Assembly (NCBI RefSeq): GCF_013368755.1
Contig: NC_049566.1
Location: 3,720,001 to 3,784,000, forward strand
Reading direction: 5' to 3'
DNA: 64,000 nucleotides
Origin: Talaromyces rugulosus
Lineage: Eukaryota > Ascomycota > Eurotiomycetes > Eurotiales > Trichocomaceae
Made by a program: the position numbers and the translations under genes
Notes under the pieces: generated by a model
The model's database searches: none
What the model was told of the DNA's origin: nothing
What the model saw: only the letters and a program-made list of their open reading frames with translations
Shown here: one piece after another, positions 47,951-57,780 of the stretch
How positions within the stretch are numbered: the first letter of the stretch is position 1
How the letters are laid out: the number at the start of each line of letters is the position of its first letter

Positions 47951-48990
47951 TCAAAATCCCTCTAACCCCAGTGTCTCCTACTACAGTCAGCTACCACACC
48001 ACAACCAAAACCACAGTTTGACAGACCTTGAGTTCCTCTTCCGTAGTATCCGGCGGCAGCACTTCAGTGCACTTGCCCCAAAACTCTCGAAAGATTCCTC
48101 TGCGCGAATCGACAAGACGCTTCCATTTCTGCCAGTCCTGCTGCACCCGGTCCATTTCCTCTACACTGACACACTCTGTTGTAGAAGACAGACCCGAAAC
48201 GGTTAAAGTTAATGACGCCTTTTCCCGTTCGAGAGCCGCAACCTGATCCCGAAGCGTTGTTGTAGGGATATGCGCGCTTAGCACGGCCAGTCTCTCGCGA
48301 AGCTGTTTTTCAGAGGTTTTCAGAGCGGTGACTTTGTCGTGGAGATCTTGGATGTGCTGTTGGCCGTAGGATGGATCAGTGGTTGGCGAGTCTTCGGTAG
48401 TATCTTGCAGGGCATGGTAGACAAGTTGTTTTCCTATGACCAGTCTCATTAACCCTAATACGAGGAAGGGGGAAAATGATTTTAACAACCTGCAGCTCGC
48501 CCTTCAATCTCCTTTCGCTCATGCATCTCTTTGAGAGCCTTTCCTGCGAATGCTATGGCCCAAGTCAGATAGAGAGATATAAGTATACGCAACTGAGAAC
48601 GCAACTCTTGGAAACCTTCTGATGGAGATTGTTGGACACATCAGTCGCCTGTACCGTGTCTGTAAGCACTTGTCTGACCTTTTGCACGTACATACCAGAG
48701 CGAAGTACAAACCGAATAAGGACGACTGCAAGTCAAAAGTAAAGTCTGTTAAACTATTATATATTGGTATATGTAGCTGTTCTTCAATCATACTTTTCTT
48801 TCTCTTCAAAATAGACAGATCGAGTCAGACGAGTGTCTAAGCTGGCCGAGAACACTCACTGAGATAGTCTAGAATGAGTAGAGCGCCTGGGCTGCGAGTA
48901 AGTTGCAGGTACAGCCAGCACAGGACTTGCTATAGAATGCTCACCACTGTCCGGAGCGTCTTGCTCGCTCTTCCTCTTCCGTGGGGCCAT
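47951..48990 (-). CDS. HOP2: Meiotic homologous-pairing protein HOP2 (TBPIP family)
   Basis: Partner of Mnd1 that helps Dmc1/Rad51 find the homologue in meiosis. Eight exons on the minus strand: 48990-48945, 48886-48860, 48803-48794, 48725-48713, 48648-48606, 48552-48490, 48433-48027 and 47977-47951 (211 residues). The N-terminal winged-helix domain must be assembled from small exons; exons 3 and 4 are 10 and 13 bases and together encode most of KKENRPYS, joining LLILDYL to ATDVSNNLHQKV. The rest is EMHERKEIEGRAAGKQLVYH, a coiled coil with ALKTSEKQLRERLAVL, and the tail KWKRLVDSRRGIFREFW ending ETLGLEGF. All junctions use GT-AG. The intron-rich structure suits a meiosis-regulated gene. Confidence 0.9.
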
Positions 48991-49341
48991 GATGGTCACC
49001 AGGAACTGGGTTGCAGGTTGTCTCTTTTCTTGTACTGAGGGATAAAACAGCGTCAAGCTTGACAGGAAGGGCCGGGGGCAGGGACAGAAGGAAGGAGCGG
49101 CCGCGGAATATCACGTGCTGCTGAGCATGGAATAAGGTCTGCTATTCATTGGCATTTATTTTTAACACACAAAAGTACGACAGTAATGCGCAAAGTCATC
49201 ACGCAACGTCGCAGGAGTGACAAGACTACTAAAGGTATTCTCTATCTCGGGGCAATTTTTGGGGCGCCCGTCGAGTTCCAAGAGTCTCCCACGCGCCGTG
49301 CATATCAGCATATATAAAGCAAGGCCATTTACGGGTATCAA
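48991..49341. other. HOP2 promoter and Skt5 3' flank
   Basis: A 351-base spacer between two minus-strand genes. It contains TCACGTG near 49113 and a TATATAAA-like stretch near 49312. No coding sequence is seen. Confidence 0.45.
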
Positions 49342-51883
49342 TCACATAAGAACCTGTTAACAGTTAGTCATCATTCGCTGCTTCGTTGTTTTACTGCAAA
49401 CTTACACATTCGCTGTCGTGTTTTGCTTGAGGAACTCCCATCTCCTCAAACGTCTTAGGTCCCTTGCCAGGAAGACCTCCTCCCGACGGTTTGGCTGGAG
49501 CAGTGCTGGCCTTGGCCGGGCCGTTGGCCGGGGCACCAGCACTAGAAGGCCCCGGAGGCCCTCCAGGTCGCGGCGTTGAGGCTGGAGAAGGTCGGCCTGG
49601 GTTGGGGGTTGGCATGGACGCGTTGCGCGGAGGATGTCCTGTCTGTGATCGTCCATCCGGTGTTCTCGACATGCGGTCCCGCGGAATGGCGGCATTCATG
49701 TCCTGAGGTCGACCCATACTACCACCACCCTGGGCGTCGGGCCGCTGTAGTCGTCGGCGGTCCATGGGTGCTGAATAACCAATGTCTAACCGGGGAACGC
49801 CCTGGGCATCCACTGGACCAGGTTGCATCTTGGGTGAATTCGCTCCTGGGCCTTGCCTATAACCCATGGGTCCAGGTCCCGCGGATGGAACTCGGTTGTA
49901 GCCGGGACTACCCGGCCCAAACGTGGGAGAATGGATATTGGGATTGATACCAAACGCAGAGCTGGGTCGAGCTTCGGCAATCTTGGGGCTTCCGTATGGA
50001 CGCGGTCCGTATCCCTGCTGGGCGTTACCCTGGTATGGCGATGCATATCCATCATCATTGATTCGCATACGTGAAGGGTCTGGCATCTCCAGGGCCTCCT
50101 GGGGCGGCGCCATGGAGGCTGCGTGTGCTTGTGCCTGAGCCTGTGCCTGAGCTTGAGCCTGTGCTTGTGCCTGTCTGTCGCCATATGACGGACGCGGTCG
50201 TCCACCGTTACCATACTGTGACTTGATTCGAGCAATGGCGACCTGCTCGTGGTCTTTCCGAGAAAGAGTCTTGGACCGCGAGATGCTGTCGATTCGGCCG
50301 GCTGCATCTTTATTGCCACTTGCAGCAGCCTTGGCGTACCATCTGCGGGCTTCTTGAATGTCGACTGGAACGTGGATGCCCACCTCGTAAAAGTATCCAA
50401 GCGCAAACTCTGCGGTGGGTAGGCCGCTTTGCGCGGCCCGTTGAGCATAGGTAAAAGCAGTTTCGTCATTCTTCTCAAACAGGCCCTCATGCCCACACAA
50501 GAACCATTTGCTGATTGCCATTTCGGCCTCGGCTTCGCCTTGCCTCGCGGCCAGAGAGTTGTAGTGCAGGGACAGGGCCGGGTTGAAATCACAGCCCAGC
50601 TGGCCCAATTCATACGCTGCTCCCATCTTCACCTGAGCTTTGGCGAATCCATGATATGCTGCCTTTTCAATGTTCACTCGAGCGCCGTTGAGATCGATGG
50701 GGAGAAATTGCTCGGGCACAGTGACCTGGGGTAGTTCCCGGGAAAGTAGCATGCCATAAACCTTCTGAACTCAGCAGATATTCACATACAAGTGGAGTAA
50801 AACACTTACATAGGCCCCCTGAGGCGCGTTCTCGTCACAGGTCTGGGCTGCGAGGCGAATATACTCCAAGCCCTTGTCGTAATCCTGTCGTTGTCCATGC
50901 TGGCCAAGAAGGATCATCATACCGAGGCGCTGTAGCCACAACGTCAGCAACGAAGAAGGGGGGAGAAAACGTGTCGACTCACGTAGTAAGAGGCAGAGTC
51001 ACGCAATGCGACACCCTTTTCATAATGTCTAATAGCCTTGGCGGGCTCGTTGGATCCCTCAAACTGCATACCCATGCGATACTCTGCGCGTGCATATCCC
51101 TTCTCGGCAGCGCGCGAATACGAGCGAAAGGCCTCCTTTTTGTCGACGCGTAGACCAAACTTGCCAAACTCCAGCCACATTCCCTTGATAAACTGCGCGT
51201 GCGGATGGTGCTGCTCGGCCAGAAACGAGACGATATTCATGGCATCGGTGCGGAGTTGGCGCTCAACCTGCGGGGTCTGAGGTCGCGACGGCTGGATCTG
51301 CGACATGCGGAGTTCGTTCTGCGTCGCGATTTCGACGTAGGAGAGGGCATCCTGGGCCCAGGCGAGCTGCATGTCCGGGTCGTTGGACGAGAGGACCGCG
51401 ACACGGCCCTTTTCGAGGTTGGCCTCCTTTTGCTCGTCGGTTGGCGGGACATTGGGCGGCGGATTGTGCAGGACAGGGAACGGCGAGAAATTGGGATGCT
51501 CCATGGTCTCGTAGGCCGGCTGGCCGTATGGGCTCGCGGGCTGGCCGCTGTAACTGTTGTTATCCTGGTTGTAAACAGGCGCAGTCATCGACGACGAGCG
51601 GTCGGGGAAGCGGGCGTACGAATTGGGGTTTTGCGCTCGCGAGGCGCGGGCCTCGTGTTCGAGATGGGCTATATTATCCTGCATGTTCTCGGGGACTTCG
51701 GGCATTACTCTTGAACAGGACCATTAGCAGAGAGACAAGACAGAGAGCGAAAAGGAAAACACACCGTTGGGGAGACGGCGAGATCACGTCAGGCATGTAG
51801 AAGTCATCTGTACCACCGGGATAGAACGTGGCTTCGGTGCCTCCTGGTCCTGACTGGCCGCGACCCTGTGGAGGCCTGTACAT
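49342..51883 (-). CDS. Skt5/Chs4-like chitin synthase activator with Sel1 repeats and CAAX box
   Basis: Regulator that activates and localises chitin synthase (Chs3 type) at sites of wall growth. Exons on the minus strand: 51883-51765, 51709-50983, 50929-50810, 50761-49406 and 49353-49342 (777 residues). Sel1-like repeats occupy the middle (for example EAFRSYSRAAEKGYARAEYR, ARRWYAKAAASGNKDAA). A Gln-Ala dipeptide repeat and a long Pro/Gly/Arg-rich tail follow. Reading through the last donor would end in VSLQ, but splicing at GTAAGT..TGACTAACTGTTAACAG adds a 12-base exon, so the protein ends CVLM, a CAAX prenylation box, as known for yeast Chs4. Confidence 0.9.
50104..50178 (-). repeat. Hexanucleotide repeat encoding (Gln-Ala)n
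   Basis: Imperfect GTGCCT/GAGCCT/GTGCTT units on the plus strand encode about nine Gln-Ala pairs followed by HAAS in the Skt5-like protein. Synonymous variation between units suggests an older expansion rather than a very recent one. Confidence 0.75.
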
Positions 51884-52952
51884 GGTCTAAATAAAGTGGT
51901 AGTGGTAGTCGCAGGAACTAGCAATAATAAACGAATGGGGTCAGAGGCCCAGCCTGGGTGGCTGAATGCTCAGCAGCACGACGACCGATGTGCTGTTCTA
52001 CTGTCGGTGACACGGAGCGATGCCAGATCGAGCTCTGCGTTGCTGGACTGCTTCGTGCGTACACAGTGTGTCTTGGTGACGGAGGGAGAAGGTTGTCGAG
52101 TGACAGAAAACGGGCGCGGCGGCTAACAAGGATGGATCGCGGGGCAGCTGGACGACGCTTCGGTTGTTGGGTCAGGGGATAGACAATAAGATCAACTCTC
52201 TTAATAATAACTCTGTCGTCGCTGGTCAGTTGCCAAGTAAACCCTGGGCACCGTGCAACGATGACTGTATGTATCTAGATGTATTATGGTGGATGCGTCC
52301 GTAAAATCAGCCATGCTGCTCCATTCATATAAATACGCACGCCCTATTAGTCCCTTAGTAAGTACGTCGCACTCTGTAGATTTTTCTTCATTACCACTTC
52401 TACTACTGCTGCTAGCACAGGGGCCAAGCAGACTGGCCCACAGCTGAATCTGTTAGTGTTCAGGCTTGCAGGATTCGCGATGAACGATGCAATTGCTAGC
52501 CTAGCTCTGTCGTCATACGTAAAATGTTTCACTTGCACCGTTCACACGCTTCTGGGCTATTCCCGTCCAGCACCATTTTCACTGCCATGTTTAATATTAT
52601 ATTGTAGTATGTAAGTAGCATTGGGGCTGTGGCCAACACTGCCAGCCCCAGCTGGCCTATGATGGGCGTAGCTATTATTAGCGGTGCTGCTGCTGCTGTT
52701 TGGTGGACTCGGAAGCGCGATGACGGTTCTCAGCAGAATATTATTATTTGTGGATAGCAAGCTGATATCAATTAGCGACTTAGCAACTCAGCATGTAGCA
52801 GTTCGTGTCGTATGGGGAAAATATCCAGGAACAAATAATAATAGCTATCCACCGCCTTTGCTGACGGGCCGTTTTGCCGCCTGCCCATCCGTATTATGAT
52901 ATCCACTCTCCAATCTTACAACCACCTAGCCTTGCAAGAGCTGAAGTCGACA
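51884..52952. promoter_or_regulatory. Divergent promoter, Skt5-like / CHL1 (1.07 kb)
   Basis: The longest divergent spacer in the window. It contains GCTGCTGCTGCTG-type short repeats (about 52684-52700) and CT-rich leader-like DNA, but no ACGCGT box and no exon I can support. An in-frame ATG at 52896 lies 19 codons upstream of the chosen CHL1 start. Confidence 0.45.
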
Positions 52953-55869
52953 ATGGACAGCCTCGAGCGGAGACAGCGCTTCTTCCATCCCTATTCGCCC
53001 TACGACATCCAGCTGCAGTTCATGCAGGCCCTGTACGACTGCGTCGAGACTGGCAAAGTGGGCATCTTCGAGTCCCCTACAGGTCCGTATAAACTTTGAG
53101 CTAGACATGTGTTCGGGATGTAAAATCTGAATTTGATGTATAGGAACTGTATATACGATGCTTTCCTAAAACTGAGTGTAACGACGTTCTGACTGTTGCA
53201 CCAAGGGGAAATCTTTGAGTCTGATATGTGCCTCCCTGACATGGCTTCGGGACCACAAGCGCAAGGCTTTTGTAACCTCCATAGAACAGTCTTCTGGTGA
53301 GACTCCATCCAATCAATGTATACTATAAAAATACAAACCAACACTACTCTAGCGGACGATGACGAGCCCGACTGGATGCTCGAGTTTTCCAAACAGGAAA
53401 AGACCAAAGCCGTCACTGAGAAATGGAGAGAGCTTGAGAAACGCCTCGCCAGGGTAAGGCGCGAGAAGGAAAAGGCAGAGGCTTTACATGATCCCTGGAG
53501 GTCACGCAAAAAACAGGTATGGCTTAAAAGTCTTTGATCAGCACCAGCTTATATTGTACTCGGTCAGAAAACGGATGCAGAGACTGCCAATGTCGAGGCC
53601 GACGAGAGCGCCTTTGAATTGGACGAGTATGAAAGCGACACAGAAACAGGAAAGAAATCCTCTGGCCATACATACGGCGACGTAGAAGGGCTGTCTGCAA
53701 GCACTGTGGCCATGCTAGAACGCTTCAGGGGTGGTCGAAAAGACAACGAGGATGACGACGAAGCGGATAACCAAACCAAGATATTTTACTGCTCGCGAAC
53801 GCACTCTCAGCTGTCCCAATTTGCCCAGGAACTGCGAAAAGTGAATTTCCCACCTAGTCTTCCCTTGCCCCCAGGCGAAGACGAAAAAGAGAAACAACCT
53901 GACGAACTGGAAGAAATCGTCAAACACCTCAGCCTAGGCTCTCGAAAGCAGCTGTGCATTAACCCCAAAGTCGCCAGCTTGGGAGACTCGGTAGCTATCA
54001 ACGAGCGGTGTATGGAACTTCAACAGCCAGGAACCGCTGCTGACAAGAAATGCCGCTATCTACCGTCCAAGGAGACCGAGGATGTCGTATCCGAGTTCCG
54101 AGACCGTGCTCTAGCTACCGTTCAGGATATTGAGGATATTGGGCAACTCGGGAAGCAGCTTGCTGTTTGTCCCTATTACGCCACACGGCCTGTAGTGAAG
54201 CAGAGCGAAGTAAGACCGCAATTCTCTCCTTTTCAGCAGAGTCTAATCGAAATCATAGATAATCACTCTTCCATATCAACTTCTTCTTTCGCGGTCCGCT
54301 AGAGAAGCACTGGATCTGTCCCTAAAGGACCACGTTATCATCATCGACGAGGCACATAACCTCATGGACACCATTTCCGGCATTCACTCCATCTCCGTCA
54401 CTCTCCACCAACTCCGCACCGCTCTATTCCAGCTCACCACGTACGCTCGAAAGTACCAAACTCGACTCAAGGGCAAGAACCGAGTGTATGTCACCCAGGT
54501 CATCAGACTGGTCAGCTCACTAGCAGACAATCTTCAATCCCTTTCTCAAAAACATTCATCTTCGGAAGTAATTGTCCAGTATTCCGAACTGGTGGCAGGC
54601 AAGGCAGTCGACCAAATCAATACGTACAAACTGTCTCGATACTTGCAGGAAAGCAAGCTTGCACGAAAAGTAGACGGCTATGTCGAGCACGCAGAGCAAC
54701 AAAAAAAGGGTGGAAGCTCCCAGCCGCGTGAAAAGACAACCATGCCCGTTCTGTTCCAGGTGCAAAGCTTTATTCTCGCGCTGATGAACCCTTCCTCTGA
54801 GGGTCGTCTTTTCTTTAGCAATACCGATGAAGGGGTCTTGTTGAAGTATCTCTTGCTGGACCCTACAAACCATTTCAGAGAGATTGTAGACGAGGCACGC
54901 GCAGTTATTTTGGCAGGCGGTACTATGTCTCCAGTAAGTGACTATAATGTTTTTTTAAATAAATATTTGACGAATACTAACGCGTACTAGATGTCAGACT
55001 ACGCGGACTATCTATTTTCTTACGTACAGCCAGACAAGCTAGAGACCTTTAGCTTCGGACATGTTATCCCATCCGGCAATCTGACTGCTCGCATACTGAC
55101 CAACGGCGGCCTTGGCTCTGATTTTAGCTTCACATTTGAAAAGCGAAACTCAGACTCGATGATCGCCGACCTAGGACAGACAATAGCCAATCTGTGCGCA
55201 GTAATCCCAGACGGCGTCGTCGCCTTCTTCCCCAGCTATGATTACTTGAACCAAGTTCTCGAGAAATGGAAGAAAACGACACCCAGAAACGGGAGAGGAC
55301 CTACAATATTTTCCCTGATCGAGAAACAGAAACCGATATTCTACGAATCGCAAAAAAAGGAAAACAGCACTGCATCCGACAACATTTTCCAACAATATTC
55401 CGCCAAAGTCGAGTCTGGCTCGGGCGCTCTGCTCCTGTCAGTTGTTGGCGGCCGCTTGTCCGAAGGCATCAATTTCTCCGATCAGCTGGGCAGAGGAGTG
55501 TTAATTATTGGTCTTCCATTCCCCAACATCCATTCCGCTGTATGGAAGGCCAAGATTGACCACATCGAGAAGCGAGCAGTCGAAAAGGGACAAAGTACAG
55601 CTGTTGCCAAAGCCGCGGGAAGGGACTTTTACGAAAACTCGTGTATGCGAGCGGTGAACCAATGTATTGGAAGAGCTATCAGACATGGAAATGACTACGC
55701 TGCCATCGTTATGATTGACAGGAGATACGAAAGCGACCGAATCCAGCGGAAGCTCCCAGCGTGGATTCGGCAGAGCCTCGTGACGGGTGCAAATGCAAAG
55801 GGCATGCGTACTGTCCAGGATGATCTGAAAGCCTTTTTCAGGGGACATGATCAGAAAAAAGTCTATTAA
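52953..55869 (+). CDS. CHL1: DNA helicase CHL1 (DDX11), iron-sulfur XPD family
   Basis: 5'-3' DNA helicase for sister-chromatid cohesion and replication-fork repair. Exons: 52953-53082, 53144-53148, 53206-53296, 53353-53516, 53568-54209, 54259-54933 and 54991-55869 (861 residues). The start [14 protein letters not shown] matches the family. Walker A ESPTGTGKS (about 41-48) is assembled from three exons, the middle one only 5 bases (GAACT). The four Fe-S cysteines are in KQLCINP, NERCMEL, DKKCRYL and AVCPYY. DEAH is in IIIDEAHNL (about 374). C-terminal helicase motifs are [10 protein letters not shown] and QCIGRAIRH. The stop is 42 bases from the convergent hydrolase stop. Confidence 0.93.
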
Positions 55870-55911
55870 CAATAGCAATAATGATAATGATGATAATAAC
55901 ACGCTACAGGG

Positions 55912-57048
55912 TCATATTTTTGCTTCGCGAACGGTGCCTGCATTCGTCGGTGCGTCGAGAGCGGTCATGGACTCGTCCACGAAACGCAGTACTTCATTCA
56001 TCATTGCCGGCGTGAAATCGTGAGCTGCGCCCTCGAAACGCAGATCTTCCAAGTGAACGCATCCATCACCAAACCAACCGTCTGGAGCAACGGCCCTTTT
56101 CAGCCAAGACAGGAACGGATCTGACGTACGATACGGCACTAATTTGTCCGATATGCCAGACAGATTCAAAATCCTTTTCCTTTTTAGATGATTCAGACGT
56201 GGTCTAACCTGTTCTTTTTCTTGTGGAGAAGGGTCGGGCAAACTCGCTGCTTTTGTAGGGCCGTTTCCTACTAGGTTTCCAAGGAGAAACGCGGCTGGGT
56301 CGTATTTTGAAACTGTTTCTAGAAGACTAGTTGGGAAATGCTGAGAGCCCAGAAAGTTGATACCGGGAGGATCAGTCTTGGTCCATGAAGACAGTTTCGA
56401 CAGTCGCGCTCGATCCGTCATCAGATACACATAGTCTGGCATCCCTACGACAACCACACCGGCCGTGATACGCGGCTCGTGGAGCAGACAGTTCCATGCC
56501 GCGTGTCCACCGAGAGACACGCCGAGCACGAAATGGGTGGATATTGTCCGTTCAGATGTAGGGAAAATATACCCCGGAAGATAATCAATCAAGAGAGATA
56601 CATCCCGTGCCGTACTCACTGAACCTGTTAGACTAGTAATATGTACGTCGTAGATTGGGCAGTTTGACTCACTGTAAACCGAAAACATATCCTGCGCATG
56701 CCTTTCATTCCCCGTTCTCCATGTCTCATTCGATAGCGGATCAACCAGACGAGTGCCATGATTCCGCGCATCAAAGGCGACGGCTATCAGTCCTCTCCGT
56801 TTGCCATTAGTACTGCTCTTCGATTTGCGATTCCAGTGATCCACAATCGTCGTAGCCACGCCCGCCATATCCTCCTTGGTGTCGAGGCGCGGATGCATCA
56901 GCCATAGACAAACGACCTCGGAAGCGTCGTCCGGGAGTTCGTCAAGACCAAAAACGGTTGTTAGGACCCCAGCGACGTGGATTGTCTTGCGGGATAGTAA
57001 GGAGTCGGGGGCCTTGTAGGTGTTTAAAGGGGATATCGAGGAAACCAT
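55912..57048 (-). CDS. Alpha/beta hydrolase of unknown substrate
   Basis: Likely a serine esterase or peptidase-like hydrolase; I cannot name its substrate. The frame is open over 378 codons, but the segment near FSVYSE is probably an intron (56672-56619, donor GTGAGT, branch GTCTAAC, acceptor GTTCAG, 54 bases in frame), giving about 360 residues. The nucleophile elbow is GVSLGGHAAW. Candidate Asp is in GISDKLVPYR and His in GAAHDFTPAM. There is no signal peptide or membrane segment, so it is probably cytosolic. It converges on CHL1 with only 42 bases between stops. Confidence 0.8.
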   Translation of the reverse strand: MVSSISPLNTYKAPDSLLSRKTIHVAGVLTTVFGLDELPDDASEVVCLWLMHPRLDTKEDMAGVATTIVDHWNRKSKSSTNGKRRGLIAVAFDARNHGTRLVDPLSNETWRTGNERHAQDMFSVYSESNCPIYDVHITSLTGSVSTARDVSLLIDYLPGYIFPTSERTISTHFVLGVSLGGHAAWNCLLHEPRITAGVVVVGMPDYVYLMTDRARLSKLSSWTKTDPPGINFLGSQHFPTSLLETVSKYDPAAFLLGNLVGNGPTKAASLPDPSPQEKEQVRPRLNHLKRKRILNLSGISDKLVPYRTSDPFLSWLKRAVAPDGWFGDGCVHLEDLRFEGAAHDFTPAMMNEVLRFVDESMTALDAPTNAGTVREAKI

Positions 57049-57780
57049 TTTGTCTTGGATGATAATCAGGACTTGTCAATTGTGTGAAGTGGAGGTTGGG
57101 GTGTGTCTTTTATAAAGTATGCATACGAGTCGAGGCTCGGTTGATTGAAATGCCTCGGCTATCACAAACTTTGAAGCTCTATTTCCTCTTCGAATTAGTG
57201 ATATTTCCGGTGTTCCGGTGTTTGGAGAATGAGCCTGCTAAAAATGTTGATCAGGGGCGAATTGACTGCTGTCCAACCGTTGTTGTAGAGAAACAAAGAG
57301 GAAGCTCGAAGGCCTCTCGACCAGGTACATGTAGATGGGTGCCTGAGGCCCCCAAAACTCCCCGAGGCAGGAGCGCCGTCTTCTCCACCCGGCGGCTGCT
57401 AGACCGCGCGCGGATTAGCGGGTTGGTTAAACACGCATGATGGAGGTATTGGATCTCCTTATTTTGGATCCCGTTTGCTGTCGTCCTGTTACTTGTCTCC
57501 TTTCTCTGATTTTTTTGGCTGGGTTCGTCAAATAACCTCGTGTTGGATCTGGTGTGCTGAGAGCCGAAGTTGCGGCATCGCTGATTGTCTTTTTCAAACG
57601 TCTCGAGGGCTCTTCGGAATGGTACTGCTGGCTTGAAGAGAGAGTTGACACGAATCTTTCACGGTCACGGTCCCATTAATCGGTGAGCAAAGACACTGCT
57701 TGTTATGACCCAGCGATAGCATGGCTGACATGATGTTACTTGTTTGTTATTAGGGCCAAGGCACGTCGCCGTCTTCTAGA
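57049..57780. promoter_or_regulatory. Divergent promoter, hydrolase / phospholipase D
   Basis: A 732-base spacer with both promoters. Short open frames on each strand do not look coding (odd composition, no family match). No named motif is recognised. Confidence 0.45.

Noticed and set aside
52896..52952. CHL1 start 19 codons upstream
   Set aside because: The family begins MDSL..; the upstream residues have no counterpart I recall.
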